Source: Arenicola marina | Taxonomy: Eukaryota; Annelida; Polychaeta; Arenicolidae | Reading direction: 5' to 3' | NCBI GenBank assembly: GCA_964019135.1 | Contig: OZ025264.1 | Location: 5,659,935-5,723,934, forward strand | Length of the DNA: 64,000 nt | Part shown: in pieces, positions 46,101 through 58,800 of the stretch | Layout: each line of letters opens with the position of its first letter | Numbering within the stretch: position 1 is the first letter of the stretch | Program-made: the position numbers and the translations under genes | Notes under the pieces: generated by a model | Told to the model about the DNA's origin: nothing | The model's input: only the letters and a program-made list of their open reading frames with translations | Databases searched by the model: none

Positions 46101-47999
46101 TACCCGGACATAACTATACTTTTATTTTGTAACACAGTTTGAATCCCCAATAAAAGCCAAGAAATAAGTTAAGAACATTTAATAACATTAAATGAGGACA
46201 TTATATTGCTTTTGAATCTTCAGGACGTGGTGACATTTGTTTTTGCGTAAAATATGGTGGATTTTGCGAAAAATCTTATTTTATTATCTTATCTCTAGCC
46301 ATGGTCCCTCATAAAAGACGTCTACAATGGAATTCTACTTTATTTCATTACGATCTGGCTACCGGCGCTGCCATTATCTGGTTTCTGGGGTGAACCGAAG
46401 CGTCAGTAACGCCTTAAAAACCAAATGGCGATAGCCGTTGATTGGTTGATTGTACTTACCGCTATATGCTCCTTACGTTGGAGTGTTTGTTACAGAGGAA
46501 TACATTGGTCTTTTTGGTCACGATTGCTTATTACACAATGCACACGACTGGCCAACCTCATGGGATGACGAAAGGAATGGTATGTGATACAAGCCACCGA
46601 GCCGTTAAGAATGGTCGAAGCCGGCTCAACACTGTTGGTCTACATGAGGTTCAGTATGCGGTCGCCAAAGCTACGGATGCGTCACGTGTTAGTGAGAGAT
46701 GGGTGCCAGAAAGCAGGGAAGAGAAGAAGTCAGTGTGTTGTGGCCTATAGCGCCAACATAAAGATATTGGTCTATATTAGCGCCTATATAAGTAGATTGT
46801 GGGTCACCAACTAACGCTCGAGTATAGTCCCCATGCTATGGTAGTACGTCTAAATGGAGTAATTAATGAGCTACAGTGGCTATCCCCACCCGGGAAATAC
46901 TGCACTTGACGTATGTTGACTTAAGTAGAGAGTTTCGACGAGCCGGACACGCTACCAACTCAGCAACTAGCGCCAGCTTTGTCATTACTTCGTTCATTCG
47001 TTCTTAATATCCAAATAATCAGAATATTATGCATATATCTGTCTACTTATATTTGATATTTTTATGCTGACCATACCCAGCTTTATTCATATGGACCGCT
47101 GACCCCTCTCCGTTCTCCCAAGCTTCACCCGGCGCTCACTCTAAGACTGGCGAACCCCCGGCACAACGGAAGCGGTCGGGGTTTTTTTTTTCGGGACCGG
47201 AAGTGTTTACCCTTGCCCTTATTACGTCATTCACGTGACAGCATTATGGCGGCGCGTTAACGTCGGCCCGAAAATCACCGTCACCGGAGCCGTTTAGGTC
47301 GCTTTAAACCCCGCTCATTGCCATTGTGTGCCGGGGGGGGGGCGTGGGGGGTAGAGGGGGGTGGGGGGGTAGGCCGGGGTCGTCTTGGCTCGTTTGTCGG
47401 GCTTTCAGGAGGGAGGCCGTCGCGCCCTGACGGCTATTGCCGCCCCCTAGTGGCATAATCCCTTGGAGTCTGGCCGCTAGTGGGGCACAAGTGCTTCTTA
47501 ACAAGCGGCCGAGTTTGCCTAAGAGATGACCCGTGATCTGCACTTCCCAGTGGGACAAGCCTATGTATACATGTCTATATATCTGTCTATTTCTCTCTCT
47601 ATATACACATAAGGGGGAAGGCTGGCGTTAGAAGGACGGCTATCGGTCCTCGTCATCACCATCAACGGAAACAGTTGCCATGAGCGCCCCGCAACGAGCA
47701 TTGTTGTGTGTGTGTAATTTCTGCGAAAGGTTAAAGTTTTTTTTTTAGTCAACAGTGTTCGTCAAAGCGAGGTTTTAAGAAAACTGACCGAAACAGAAGG
47801 GGATGGAAGGTGACCACGATATGCATTAAAACGCTATGCTTGTCGGGACATTGATAGCCGAAAAAAGGCGGTGATGTCTTATGTCGCCTGTACCCTTTTT
47901 TGGGCATTTCAGGAACTGAGAAGGGTTTGTCATGAGGGTGGGATGTCATGAGGGAGGGTGGGGGGGGGGGTGGGGGGTGGGGGTGGCGTGGGTAAAAGA
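43196..47999. other. Noncoding; C/G tracts and an AT-rich degenerate stretch
   Basis: C/T-rich blocks lie at 43560-43640 and 44015-44065, and tracts near 45215, 45612, 47333 and 47960. 45680-45900 repeats loose ATTAATTT-type segments every 25-35 bp. Frames such as 44217-44585 start at non-ATG codons and show no domain. No gene is supported. Confidence 0.4.
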
Positions 48000-50567
48000 T
48001 GAAACGGCATTTCGACATGGAAAGGAGCTTTTAGCTTCAGCGGCGATCACATGACTGTATGACTTCTTTGACCTGCACGGACAAAGTGCCCTTCCTGAAT
48101 GATGGTCATGGGTCGGGGTGAGGGTATGGTCTGGGGTGAGGGTATGGTCTGGGGTGAGGTTGTGGTGTCGGTGCCATGTTGTGATGATCCCTTCTTTCGT
48201 GTGATTCAAATCGCCACATGACAACATAGATGTAAATTTAACGCTGCTCCATTCTTGTCACATATTTTTGCCCCTTTCTCATCATCGGAGAGTCTACATT
48301 ACCCAGTATGGAGGGGACTGTGACTGTGCAGACCCACATTGCTTGTTCCTTGTTGATAATGTCTTGAGATTAGCTGGATGGACTTATGCGGGAAAAATAC
48401 ACTTATGTTATTCTTAGCCTATTCACATTACTTTGTTGTTAATTCTTTCCTATTTTGTGTCGACGCGAATCCGAGATCAAATTTTCAAGCTATTATCGTT
48501 ATATTTCATGCAAATATAAGCGTGATCGCGCATTACCTAAGTCGGTGGTATTCAAAATGTATTTCGCCTTCATCTTGGAACGATCCTTTTATGTTCTTAC
48601 GACGTCTTCGCTGACCTGAATAATGAACTGCCGTAAGTTTCCCAACCGTTACGTTTCAAGCGGCGACACGCGCTTGCAATACACTGAATGAATGAATTGG
48701 GAGGTGCTTCTCGGAGCGATAGTGCTTCCCAGCCGCTTCATTACTCCCTGGGGTGTGGCCCGCAGCGATACATCATCACCTTCCTTCACACCTTGGCCGC
48801 CTCTCTCAGTCTTTGGGCGCAATGAATGAACTATATTACGCACCAGGGTCAACCCAGCGAGCCTCGTAATTAAACTACTGCGTTAATCCATTTCGGGACG
48901 CCGACAGTTCGACGCTATTGTTTTTAAGTCGTCGCCTCAGGTATATATGTACATAGTGAGCCACCATTTTTTGATAGATCTGTTTGTCTAACCGGAATCG
49001 CGCGGCCGTGGGGTGAAGGGGCGCCGGGGGGGGGGGGGAGGTTACAGTGGTTTAGTTACTCTAAGCTACCGCTTCTCTCAAAGGAAAACCAATCGCCCTC
49101 ATCCTTCTTCACCCCCACGCAAACAAAAATGTAATTTTTTTATGTCGCTAACGAAGATATATATGGTCACGTGACCCCCGGGTCATCCGTCTTACTTGTC
49201 CCGCAATAACTGTTGTAGCGTTGGGCGCTTTGAGAGTGGTGCCCCCCGGGTTAATATCTTTGTGAAGGCGACCGGATCGAACGGATGGTAGGTGGGGTAG
49301 TGGGGGTGGGGTTGTGGAGTGAGGGGGGCGGGGGGTGTGGATGTTGAGGCTGGAGGTCTTCGGTAAACGCGAGTGCGGCACGTTCGGTGTCAGCATACGC
49401 TCGCTCTCGTCAGCTTGGAACGAGATTATCGAGACGCACGTGGCCATGTCGGGAGACGGCCAGCCTCCTTGACTCCCACCTCCTGCCTGTCATCCATCTA
49501 GTTGTCCATCCATCTAGCTTTCTTACTGTATGCCGCTCCTTTGCTGCTTAATATGCTGATGGCTGCGCTGTAGGTTTAACGCGCGAGTAACCTTGCGGTG
49601 TCCCTGGAAGTCCCTGGGATGGCCCTGTGTGGCCCTAGGTAGCCCGGGTAGCCATGGGTGGCCCTAGGTGGCCATGGTGAGTCCATGTGAGTCTGTCACT
49701 GGGTAACCATGGGTGGCCATGGAGCTCTGCGTTACCTTGTGTGACCCTGGGTGCGGTAAAAAGTCCTCCCCTGATCGTTTGCCAAAAGGATGGTATTGTT
49801 CGCCGTGGTAACCGGTAGCCTGTCATGTAAGGGAATAACACATTGGCACATGCGTTCTTTTGTTGGTGGGATCAATCAGAAAGGGACCATAGTACTGGAT
49901 CAGTTTTTTAATGCTTTGCTCCGTTTGTCCGCAGCTCTTTGACTACGAAATCTGTCGCCTTTAGCACACATTTTAAAATTGACTTTCAAGTTATAAAACA
50001 TATTTTAACTTCTGCAGGACCTATACAACGGCGGTGTGACCCGATAAGGCCAACAACTTTCTGAAAGACAAAGGTCAAATTAGTCCTCACAAACATATTT
50101 TCGTTCAAAATATATTCAGTTCATTGTGCGCGACGACTATAAAGCTCTAGCTTCAGGGTAGGCTTGTCAAAATGATGGTGCTTCTCATAAGATACAAATT
50201 GAAAACCGTTGATGTCCAACATATATCGATATCCAGAAATACTCTTGGCATGCTGGTTCGTACTATAGTGTTGCTGTGAGGGTCGTGGCGGAGTAGCGGC
50301 CGAGCAAGGTGCGGCCATTTTACGGAGGTCATCACCGTCTGTGAAGATCCTTGGTCTCGAGGCCAGTTCTGGGTCCCCAATGCTCTCCTATATCTATATG
50401 TATATGTCTATGTATTTATCACTATCTGGATGAGGACAGGACAAAGTCTTGTGGTGTATACATTAGGTTATTGCCACTACGGTGGAGCCGAGGGCTGATT
50501 GGGGCTGGGAATTGAAAGGGCCACTCCCATGTTACCTATATTATAATAACACACCGGGAACTCCGGC
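48000..50567. other. Noncoding; two small repeats
   Basis: An 18 bp unit GGGGTGAGGGTATGGTCT is repeated about three times at 48114-48168. A degenerate GGTGGCCATGG-type repeat fills about 49598-49755. A G tract lies near 49027. Nothing else is recognised. Confidence 0.45.
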
Positions 50568-50847
50568 CTGAGGCGCCGCGTGGTCTAGTAGGCCCAGCGC
50601 GTTGGTTGGTTGTATATTCAGGACGCTTTAATTAACCACGTGTGGTCATATCGCGTCATTGAGAGAAGGAAGGGAGAGTGGAGCCATGTTCCCGGGGTAA
50701 ACCCCTGCTCTTTGCGAAGGAGGACATGGGATCTTTATCCTGCGACCACACAGATATGGCCATGGCCCACCTCTGCCTTAATTAACCCTTCCCATTTTCG
50801 CGATAGGACATACAGATGTTAAAACGTCCTACCTAAACCAAACAACC
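50568..50847. mobile_element. Compound SINE insertion, opposed SINE-1 pieces
   Basis: A tRNA-like head with A box TGGTCTAGTAGG (50581-50592) is interrupted at 50602 by a minus-strand SINE-1 lacking its head (tail GGTTGGTTGTATATTC, body to about 50768). It is followed by a + strand SINE-1 3' end at about 50787-50847 ('cgcgataggacata', 'ttaaaacgtcctac', tail AAACCAAACAACC). The two SINE-1 pieces point away from each other. The order suggests at least two insertions. Confidence 0.65.
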
Positions 50848-51089
50848 TTTGTTACAAAATTATGCATGCCGGTATAGTAAAGCGCGCTAGCACGGAACCT
50901 AAACGTGGTACAGTGACCCTAAGGCCCACTCCCCATGCTCAGATTGCACCATTATGTATCAGATGTCTACGTCATATACCGAATTTAGTAAGGTTACCGG
51001 GAAATACCCCCCAACATCAGAACACACTTGGCAAGTACTCGCGTTACTTTAATGACAGACGTGGATGTGCCAGTGGTCAGACGGTGGTG

Positions 51090-51735
51090 GTGTTAGTGGG
51101 GGGGGGGGGGGGGGTTGTGGAGAGGGGGCAGTTTGAGGGGGGGGGTATGGATGAGGGGGTAGGGAGGGCTAGGAGGGGGGTGGGTGGAGAGGGGACATAA
51201 AAGGGGGGTAGGAGGGGGACGGGTGGAGAGGAGGGAGGTAGGGAGAGGGAGGAGCGGGCAAGGAAGGCTAGGATGGGGATGGGTGGAGAAGGGGTGGGGG
51301 AGGCTACGAGGGAGACGGGGAGATAAAGGGAGGGGGGAACGGGTAGGGAAGGCTAGGATGGGGATGGGTGAAGAAGGGGGAGGGGAGGCTACGAGGGAGA
51401 CGGGGAGGTAAAGGGAGGGGAGAGCGTGCAGGGAAGGCTAGGATGGGGATGGGTGGAGAAGCGGGGGGGGGAGGCTACGAGGGAGACGGGGAGATAAAGG
51501 GAGGGGGGAAAGGGTAGGGAAGGCTAGGATGGGGATGGGTGAAGAAGGGGGGGGGGGAGGCTACGAGGGAGACAGGGAGATAAAGGGAGGGGGGAGCGTG
51601 CAGGGAAGGCTAGGATGGGGATGGGTGAAGAAGGGGGGGGGGGGAGGCTACGAGGGAGACGGGGAGATAAAGGGAGGGGGGAGCATGCAGGGAAGGCTAG
51701 GATGGGGATGGGTGCAGAAGGTGGAGGCAAAGGGG
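51090..51735. repeat. 85-87 bp purine-rich minisatellite, about 6 copies
   Basis: GGAAGGCTAGGATGGGGATG recurs with CTAGG starts at about 51268, 51353, 51438, 51524, 51610 and 51697. Between copies are GAGGCTACGAGGGAGACGGG and GAGATAAAGGGAGG. G-tract length varies between units. Nearly the whole + strand is purine from 51100 to 51720. Glycine-rich frames are artefacts. Confidence 0.9.
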
Positions 51736-52930
51736 GCGGGGGACCCCCTTTCTGGGATAGGGGTGGTGGTGGTGAGGATGGCATGTTGTCAGTGGCGTTC
51801 GATTGAGGAAGAGTTTATAATGGCCCACTACTCTGCTGTAGCTGTAGCTGTATAAGGATGATGTAGCCATTGCTGTTCTTCTTTACCCTATCCGTTCCCT
51901 TTGTCGGCACGCCCTAGCTTCCCCGTACATAGCGCTCCACTCCCGGTCTTATTATTCCCGCCCATCTATCTTGCTGCTGGAAATAAATGAATTCAATTAC
52001 GGGGCGAATGCGGGAAGATGCTATGCAGTGCCGTGATAAATGGAGCCCCGGCTAATTGCCTCCCTTATGCTGAATTCATAATTACTTGGGAAATATCTTC
52101 CTTCTCCTTCCATTTCAAAGCCCATCGACCCCGTACTAAACCGACCCGCTAACGCCAAACTCAGGAGTACCATATTCTCTACGCGCCCTCGCACTGCCCC
52201 CTCCTCTCCCCTCTCTTCACACCCACTGTCGCCCACCCCCAGCCGCTGTCAGCCACACCCCCCCCCCTCTCTTCATGCCCACTGTCAACCACCCCCACTT
52301 CACATCCACCGTCACCCACCACCAGCCGTTCCGTCACGGCACCACCTATGCGACACTCAGGCCTATCTTTCGCGGCGCAAATTGAAATATCTGGTTGCGC
52401 AGCAGGGGGCGGTCTGGCCCCGCATAAACTTACCCACATCATCCCCGTCAATCTGGAAGCCCTCCGCAATGGCCACTTAAGTGTCTCAGGTTCGCGGGAT
52501 CGAAATAAAAATTAAAACCAAATAAAATGACGAAAGAAAAGAAACAAAAAAAACCGGAGAAATGGATGATAAAAAAATATGGGGAACTGAACGACTCCCG
52601 AGATTTGTACGCAGCGATATAAGGACGCACTCTGCAATGACTAGCGATTGGGGCGGGGTCGGAGGGTCGGGATGGGGTAGGAGGTGGGGTGGTTGGTGTT
52701 CTAGGGATGGGGATAGGTGAATGGCGTGGTGCTAAGGGTGAAACTATCTGTGCGACTGAAGGCGGATGGCATCTGATCGAGGTTGCGTTTGTCTTTGTGA
52801 CGTGAAACTTTTTCTGATCAGAAATGGGGTCGTGAGCTACTTTCTCCTGGACGCGATTGGGGCCAAGTAAGGGCTGCTGCAATTTTTGCGTGTGCAAATG
52901 CGGGAGCCTCGCCATCGCAAATTGTAAGCA
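51736..52930. other. Noncoding
   Basis: C-rich patch at 52195-52330 and A-rich at 52500-52570. No gene or element is recognised. Confidence 0.35.
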
Positions 52931-52942
52931 GACTGAGCTGGA

Positions 52943-53106
52943 TTTGATTTGATTTGATTGAGGTTTAGCGGCCCTTTCAGCCTTTTAAGGCTATAAGGTG
53001 CCAGACTGGTTTAGTTCATTATATATAACTCCGCAGTCAATACTAAAACCCTGAAAATTAATACCTGTGATATTGAAGATAAAACAAGTGCAAAAATGAT
53101 AAAGGG
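52943..53106 (-). mobile_element. 164 bp retroposon tail inserted with 12 bp duplication
   Basis: Perfect GACTGAGCTGGA copies at 52931-52942 and 53107-53118 flank the insert. On the minus strand it ends in an (AAATC)n tail preceded by 'ggcaccttatagccttaaaa' and 'ggccgctaaacctc', a 3' end style shared with several SINE/LINE families. It is the truncated 3' end of an unnamed retroposon. Confidence 0.8.
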
Positions 53107-53118
53107 GACTGAGCTGGA

Positions 53119-53149
53119 AATCAAGGGGTCGTGGGTCCGAACCCCGGGG
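53119..53149 (+). repeat. tRNA-like B-box region at the array's left edge
   Basis: AAATCAAGGGGTCGTGGGTC then CGAACCCCGGGG reads like the anticodon-to-T-arm part of a tRNA-derived SINE (B box GGTCCGAACCCC). Its upstream half was split by the 52943-53106 insertion. The 49 bp array begins within two bases of its end. Confidence 0.5.
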
Positions 53150-54766
53150 TCCAGCATGTGGGGTAAGTGTCACCCGACCCCATGTCATTGTCCCGGGGTC
53201 CAGCATGTGGGGTAAGTGTCACCTGACCCCATGTCATTGTCCCGGGGTCCAGCATGTGGGGTAAGTGTCACCCGACCCCATGTCATTGTCCCGGGGTCCA
53301 GCATGTGGGGTAAGTCTCACCCGACCCCATGTCATTGTCCCGGGGTCCAGCATGTGGGGTAAGTCTCACCCGACCCCATGTCATTGTCCCGGGGTCCAGC
53401 ATGTGGGGTAAGTGTCACCCGACCCCATGGCATTGTCCCGGGGTCCAGCATGTGGGGTAAGTGTCACCCGACCCCATGTCATTGTCCCAGGGTCCAGCAT
53501 GTGGGGTAAGTCTCACCCGACCCCATGTCATTGTCCCGGGGTCCAGCATGTGGGGTAAGTGTCACCCGACCCCATGTCATTGTCCCGGGGTCCAGCATGT
53601 GGGGTAAGTCTCACCCGACCCCATGGCATTGTCCCGGGGTCCAGCATGTGGGGTAAGTCTCACCCGACCCCATGTCATTGTCCCGGGGTCCAGCATGTGG
53701 GGTAAGTGTCACCCGACCCCATGTCATTGTCCCGGGGTCCAGCATGTGGGGTAAGTGCGACCCGACCCCATGTCATTGTCCCGGGGTCCAGCATGTGGGG
53801 TAAGTCTCACCCGACCCCATGTCATTGTCCCGGGGTCCAGCATGTGGGGTAAGTGTCACCCGACCCCATGTCATTGTCCCGGGGTCCAGCATGTGGGGTA
53901 AGTGTCACCCGACCCCATGTCATTGTCCCGGGGTCCAGCATGTGGGGTAAGTGTCACCCGACCCCATGTCATTGTCCCGGGGTCCAGCGTGTGGGGTAAG
54001 TGTCACCCGACCCCATGTCATTGTCCCGGGGTCCAGCGTGTGGGGTAAGTGTCACCCGACCCCATGTCATTGTCCCGGGGTCCAGCATGTGGGGTAAGTG
54101 CCACCCGACCCCATGTCATTGTCCCGGGGTCCAGCATGTGGGGTAAGTGTCACCCGACCCCATGTCATTGTCCCGGGGTCCAGCATGTGGGGTAAGTGTC
54201 ACCCGACCCCATGTCATTGTCCCGGGGTCCAGCGTGTGGGGTAAGTGTCACCCGACCCCATGTCATTGTCCCAGGGTCCAGCATGTGGGGTAAGTGTCAC
54301 CCAACCCCATGTCATTGTCCCGGGGTCCAGCGTGTGGGGTAAGTGTCACCCGACCCCATGTCATTGTCCCGGGGTCCAGCATGTGGGGTAAGTGTCACCC
54401 GACCCCATGTCATTGTCCCGGGGTCCAGCATGTGGGGTAAGTGTCACCCGACCCCATGTCATTGTCCCGGGGTCCAGCATGTGGGGTAAGTGTCACCCGA
54501 CCCCATGTCATTGTCCCAGAGTCCAGCATGTGGGGTAAGTGTCACCCGACCCCATGTCATTGTCCCGGGGTCCAGCATGTGGGGTAAGTGTCACCCGACC
54601 CCATGTCATTGTCCCGGGGTCCAGCATGTGGGGTAAGTGTCACCCGACCCCATGTCATTGTCCCAGGGTCCAGCATGTGGGGTAAGTGTCACCCGACCCC
54701 ATGTCATTGTCCCAGGGTCCAGCATGTGGGGTAAGTGTCACCCGACCCCATGTCATTGTCCCGGGG
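53143..54766. repeat. 49 bp minisatellite, about 33 copies
   Basis: The unit is CCGGGGTCCAGCATGTGGGG, TAAGTGTCACCCGACCCC, ATGTCATTGTC; the period is 49 bp (53151 to 53200). Main variants are GTAAGTGTC/GTAAGTCTC and AGCATG/AGCGTG. GTAAGT is preserved in every unit I checked. Confidence 0.96.
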
Positions 54767-55821
54767 AGTATTATACGCGCACTTTATCTCTCACATTCAC
54801 AAAAGTGGCATAAACGCTAGTATCTCTTTCATTTCCTTTGTAAATGTAAGCGTCGGATGCGAAACCAGATGAAGCTTGAGGCTTTGTATTCTGGTAGCCT
54901 GGCCCATGTCCTCAGGGGCGGAGGAAAGAAGGTGGGATGATGGGGCGGGGGGGGGGGGAGTGGCGGTTGCAACGTTTTATTTTTTGGCGTGGCCGTTTTA
55001 CGCTCGCTAGGCATCGGGATTTCACTCGCGTTTCAGGTCGTTTCTCCCCTTTTAGACACCGGAAACTCGCTCCTTGAAAGAGATTCTTTTTCATTCGCCC
55101 CCACTAACCCCGACCGCTGACCACCCCCCCCCCCCCCCCCCCACCCTTCCTGCCAAGAAAAGAACGCACAAAAACACACAAAGGCGACAGAGTACTCAAA
55201 TCCACCATGATAAAAAATGCAATCCCTTAATAGTGCGATGCTCTAGCTGTGTGGCACGGGAACATGTGTGTGCGCTGGAAGCATCAACAACCAGCTCAGC
55301 GCAACTCATCCCCACCCACCAAAACCAAAACTACACCCTCTGGTTAATCATAGCGCGGTAACAGACCGACTTGTCGGGCTTAGCACGCTTGCCGCACTAA
55401 TTTCCCCCGCGCGTTTTAAGTCAGATCGATCGTCCAAAAAAAGGGGAAAAAAAACAAAACAAACGAGCAAATGCCACTTTACCAACATGGCTGCCTGAAA
55501 AATGAAGGTGGGTTCAGCAAACGGGTTTATCATCGGGTACTTAATCATTTACATGGAGTGTTGTAACCTCTCCTCACTCAGCATGCGGCACTACACGCGT
55601 GTGTGGCTACCACCCCACCCCCGCGTCCGCCCCCACTTGGCCCTGCCCCCCCACCCACCCCGACAATCTGTTGGTTTAACGATATGCCGATGAACTCCTC
55701 CCCCCACCCCTTCTCCGCGTCTCACCACGAGGCTGTGGCATCTGGTGATGATTTATGAGTGGAGTGACCAACACATTTGGTGTATTGGCGTTATGCTTAA
55801 TCCTGCTTGCCCAGTGTTATA
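54767..55821. other. Noncoding spacer between two large arrays
   Basis: A G tract lies near 54948 and a C20 or so near 55125-55143. Otherwise unique-looking with no gene. Confidence 0.4.
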
Positions 55822-58800
55822 CCGGCCATGGGTGATGTCAGCTCATCAAATAATAATCCCACTCCGACCACCTCAGCCTATGTACAGTGCTGTAATATCT
55901 GGATGTGCCACCAGTAACCGGCCATGGGTGATGTCAGCTCATCAAATAATAATCCCACTCCGACCACCTCAGCCTATGTACAGTGTTGTAATATCTGGAC
56001 GTGTCACCAGTAACCGGCCATGGGTGATGTCAGCTCATCAAATAATAATCCCACTCCGACCACCTCAGCCTATGTACAGTGCTGTAATATCTAGATGTGC
56101 CACCAGTAACCGGCCATGGGTGATGTCAGCTCATCAAATAATAATCCCACTCCGACCACCTCAGCCTATGTACAGTGCTGTAATATCTAGATGTGCCACC
56201 AGTAACCGGCCATGGGTGATGTCAGCTCATCAAATAATAATCCCACTCCGACCACCTCAGTCTATGTACAGTGTTGTAATATCTGGATGTGCCACCAGTA
56301 ACCGGCCATGGGTGATGTCAGCTCATCAAATAATAATCCCACTCCGACCACCTCAGCCTATGTACAGTGTTGTAATATCTGGACGTGTCACCAGTAACCG
56401 GCCATGGGTGATGTCAGCTCATCAAATAATAATCCCACTCCGACCACCTCAGCCTATGTACAGTGCTGTAATATCTAGATGTGCCACCAGTAACCGGCCA
56501 TGGGTGATGTCAGCTCATCAAATAATAATCCCACTCCGACCACCTCAGTCTATGTACAGTGTTGTAATATCTGGATGTGCCGCCAGTAACCGGCCATGGG
56601 TGATGTCAGCTCATCAAATAATAATCCCACTCCGACCACCTCAGCCTATGTACAGTGTTGTAATATCTGGACGTGTCACCAGTAACCGGCCATGGGTGAT
56701 GTCAGCTCATCAAATAATAATCCCACTCCGACCACCTCAGCCTATGTACAGTGCTGTAATATCTAGATGTGCCACCAGTAACCGGCCATGGGTGATGTCA
56801 GCTCATCAAATAATAATCCCACTCCGACCACCTCAGCCTATGTACAGTGCTGTAATATCTAGATGTGCCACCAGTAACCGGCCATGGGTGATGTCAGCTC
56901 ATCAAATAATAATCCCACTCCGACCACCTCAGTCTATGTACAGTGTTGTAATATCTGGATGTGCCACCAGTAACCGGCCATGGGTGATGTCAGCTCATCA
57001 AATAATAATCCCACTCCGACCACCTCAGCCTATGTACAGTGTTGTAATATCTAGATGTGTCACCAGTAACCGGCCATGGGTGATGTCAGCTCATCAAATA
57101 ATAATCCCACTCCGACCACCTCAGCCTATGTACAGTGTTGTAATATCTGGATGTGTCACCAGTAACCGGCCATGGGTGATGTCAGCTCATCAAATAATAA
57201 TCCCACTCCGACCACCTCAGCCTATGTACCGTTTTGTAATATCTGGACCTGCCGCCAGTAACCGGCCATGGGTGATGTCAGCTCATCAAATAATAATCCC
57301 ACTCCGACCACCTCAGCCTATGTACAGTGTTGTAATATCTAGATGTGCCACCAGTAACCGGCCATGGGTGATGTCAGCTCATCAAATAATAATCCCACTC
57401 CGACCACCTCAGCCTATATACAGTGTTGTAATATCTGAACGGGCCGCCAGTAACCGGCCATGGGTGATGTCAGCTCATCAAATAATAATCCCACTCCGAC
57501 CACCTCAGCCTATGTACAGTGTTGTAATATCTAGATGTGCCACCAGTAACCGGCCATGGGTGATGTCAGCTCATCAAATAATAATCCCACTCCGACCACC
57601 TCAGCCTATGTACAGTGTTGTAATATCTGAACGTGCCGCCAGTAACCAGCCATGGGTGATGTCAGCTCATCAAATAATAATCCCACTCCGACCACCTCAG
57701 CCTATGTAGAGTGTTGTAATATCTGGATGTGTCACTAGTAACCGGCCATGGGTGATGTCAGCTCATCAAATAATAATCCCACTCCGACCACCTCAGCCTA
57801 TGTACAGTGTTGTAATATCTGGATGTGCCGCCAGTAACCGGCCATGGGTGATGTCAGCTCATCAAATAATAATCCCACTCCGACCACCTCAGCCTATGTA
57901 CAGTGTTGTAATATCTGGATGTGCCGCCACTAACCGGCCATGGGTGATGTCAGCTCATCAAATAATAATCCCACTCCGACCACCTCAGGCTATGTACAGT
58001 GTTGTAATATCTGGATGTGTAACCAGTAACCGGCCATGGGTGATGTCAGCTCATCAAATAATAATCCCACTCCGACCACCTCAGCCTATGTACAGTGTTG
58101 TAATATCTGGACGTGCCACCAGTAACCGGCCATGGGTGATGTCAGCTCATCAAATAATAATCCCACTCCGACCACCTCAGCCTATGTACAGTGTTGTAAT
58201 ATCTGAACGTGCCACCAGTAACCGGCCATGGGTGATGTCAGCTCATCAAATAATAATCCCACTCCGACCACCTCAGCCTATGTACAGTGTTGTAATATCT
58301 GGATGTGTCACCAGTAACCGGCCATGGGTGATGTCAGCTCATCAAATAATAATCCCACTCCGACCACCTCAGTCTATGTACAGTGTTGTAATATCTGGAT
58401 GTGCCGCCAGTAACCGGCCATGGGTGATGTCAGCTCATCAAATAATAATCCCACTCCGACCACCTCAGGCTATGTACAGTGTTGTAATATCTAGATGTGC
58501 CACCAGTAACCGGCCATGGGTGATGTCAGCTCATCAAATAATAATCCCACTCCGACCACCTCAGCCTATGTACAGTGTTGTAATATCTGGATGTGTAACC
58601 AGTAACCGGTCATGGGTGATGTCCGCTCATCAAATAATAATCCCACTCCGACCACCTCAGCCTATGTACAGTGTTGTAATATCTGGATGTGTCACCAGTA
58701 ACCGGCCATGGGTGATGTCAGCTCATCAAATAATAATCCCACTCCGACCACCTCAGCCTATGTACAGTGTTGTAATATCTGGATGTGCCGCCAGTAACCG

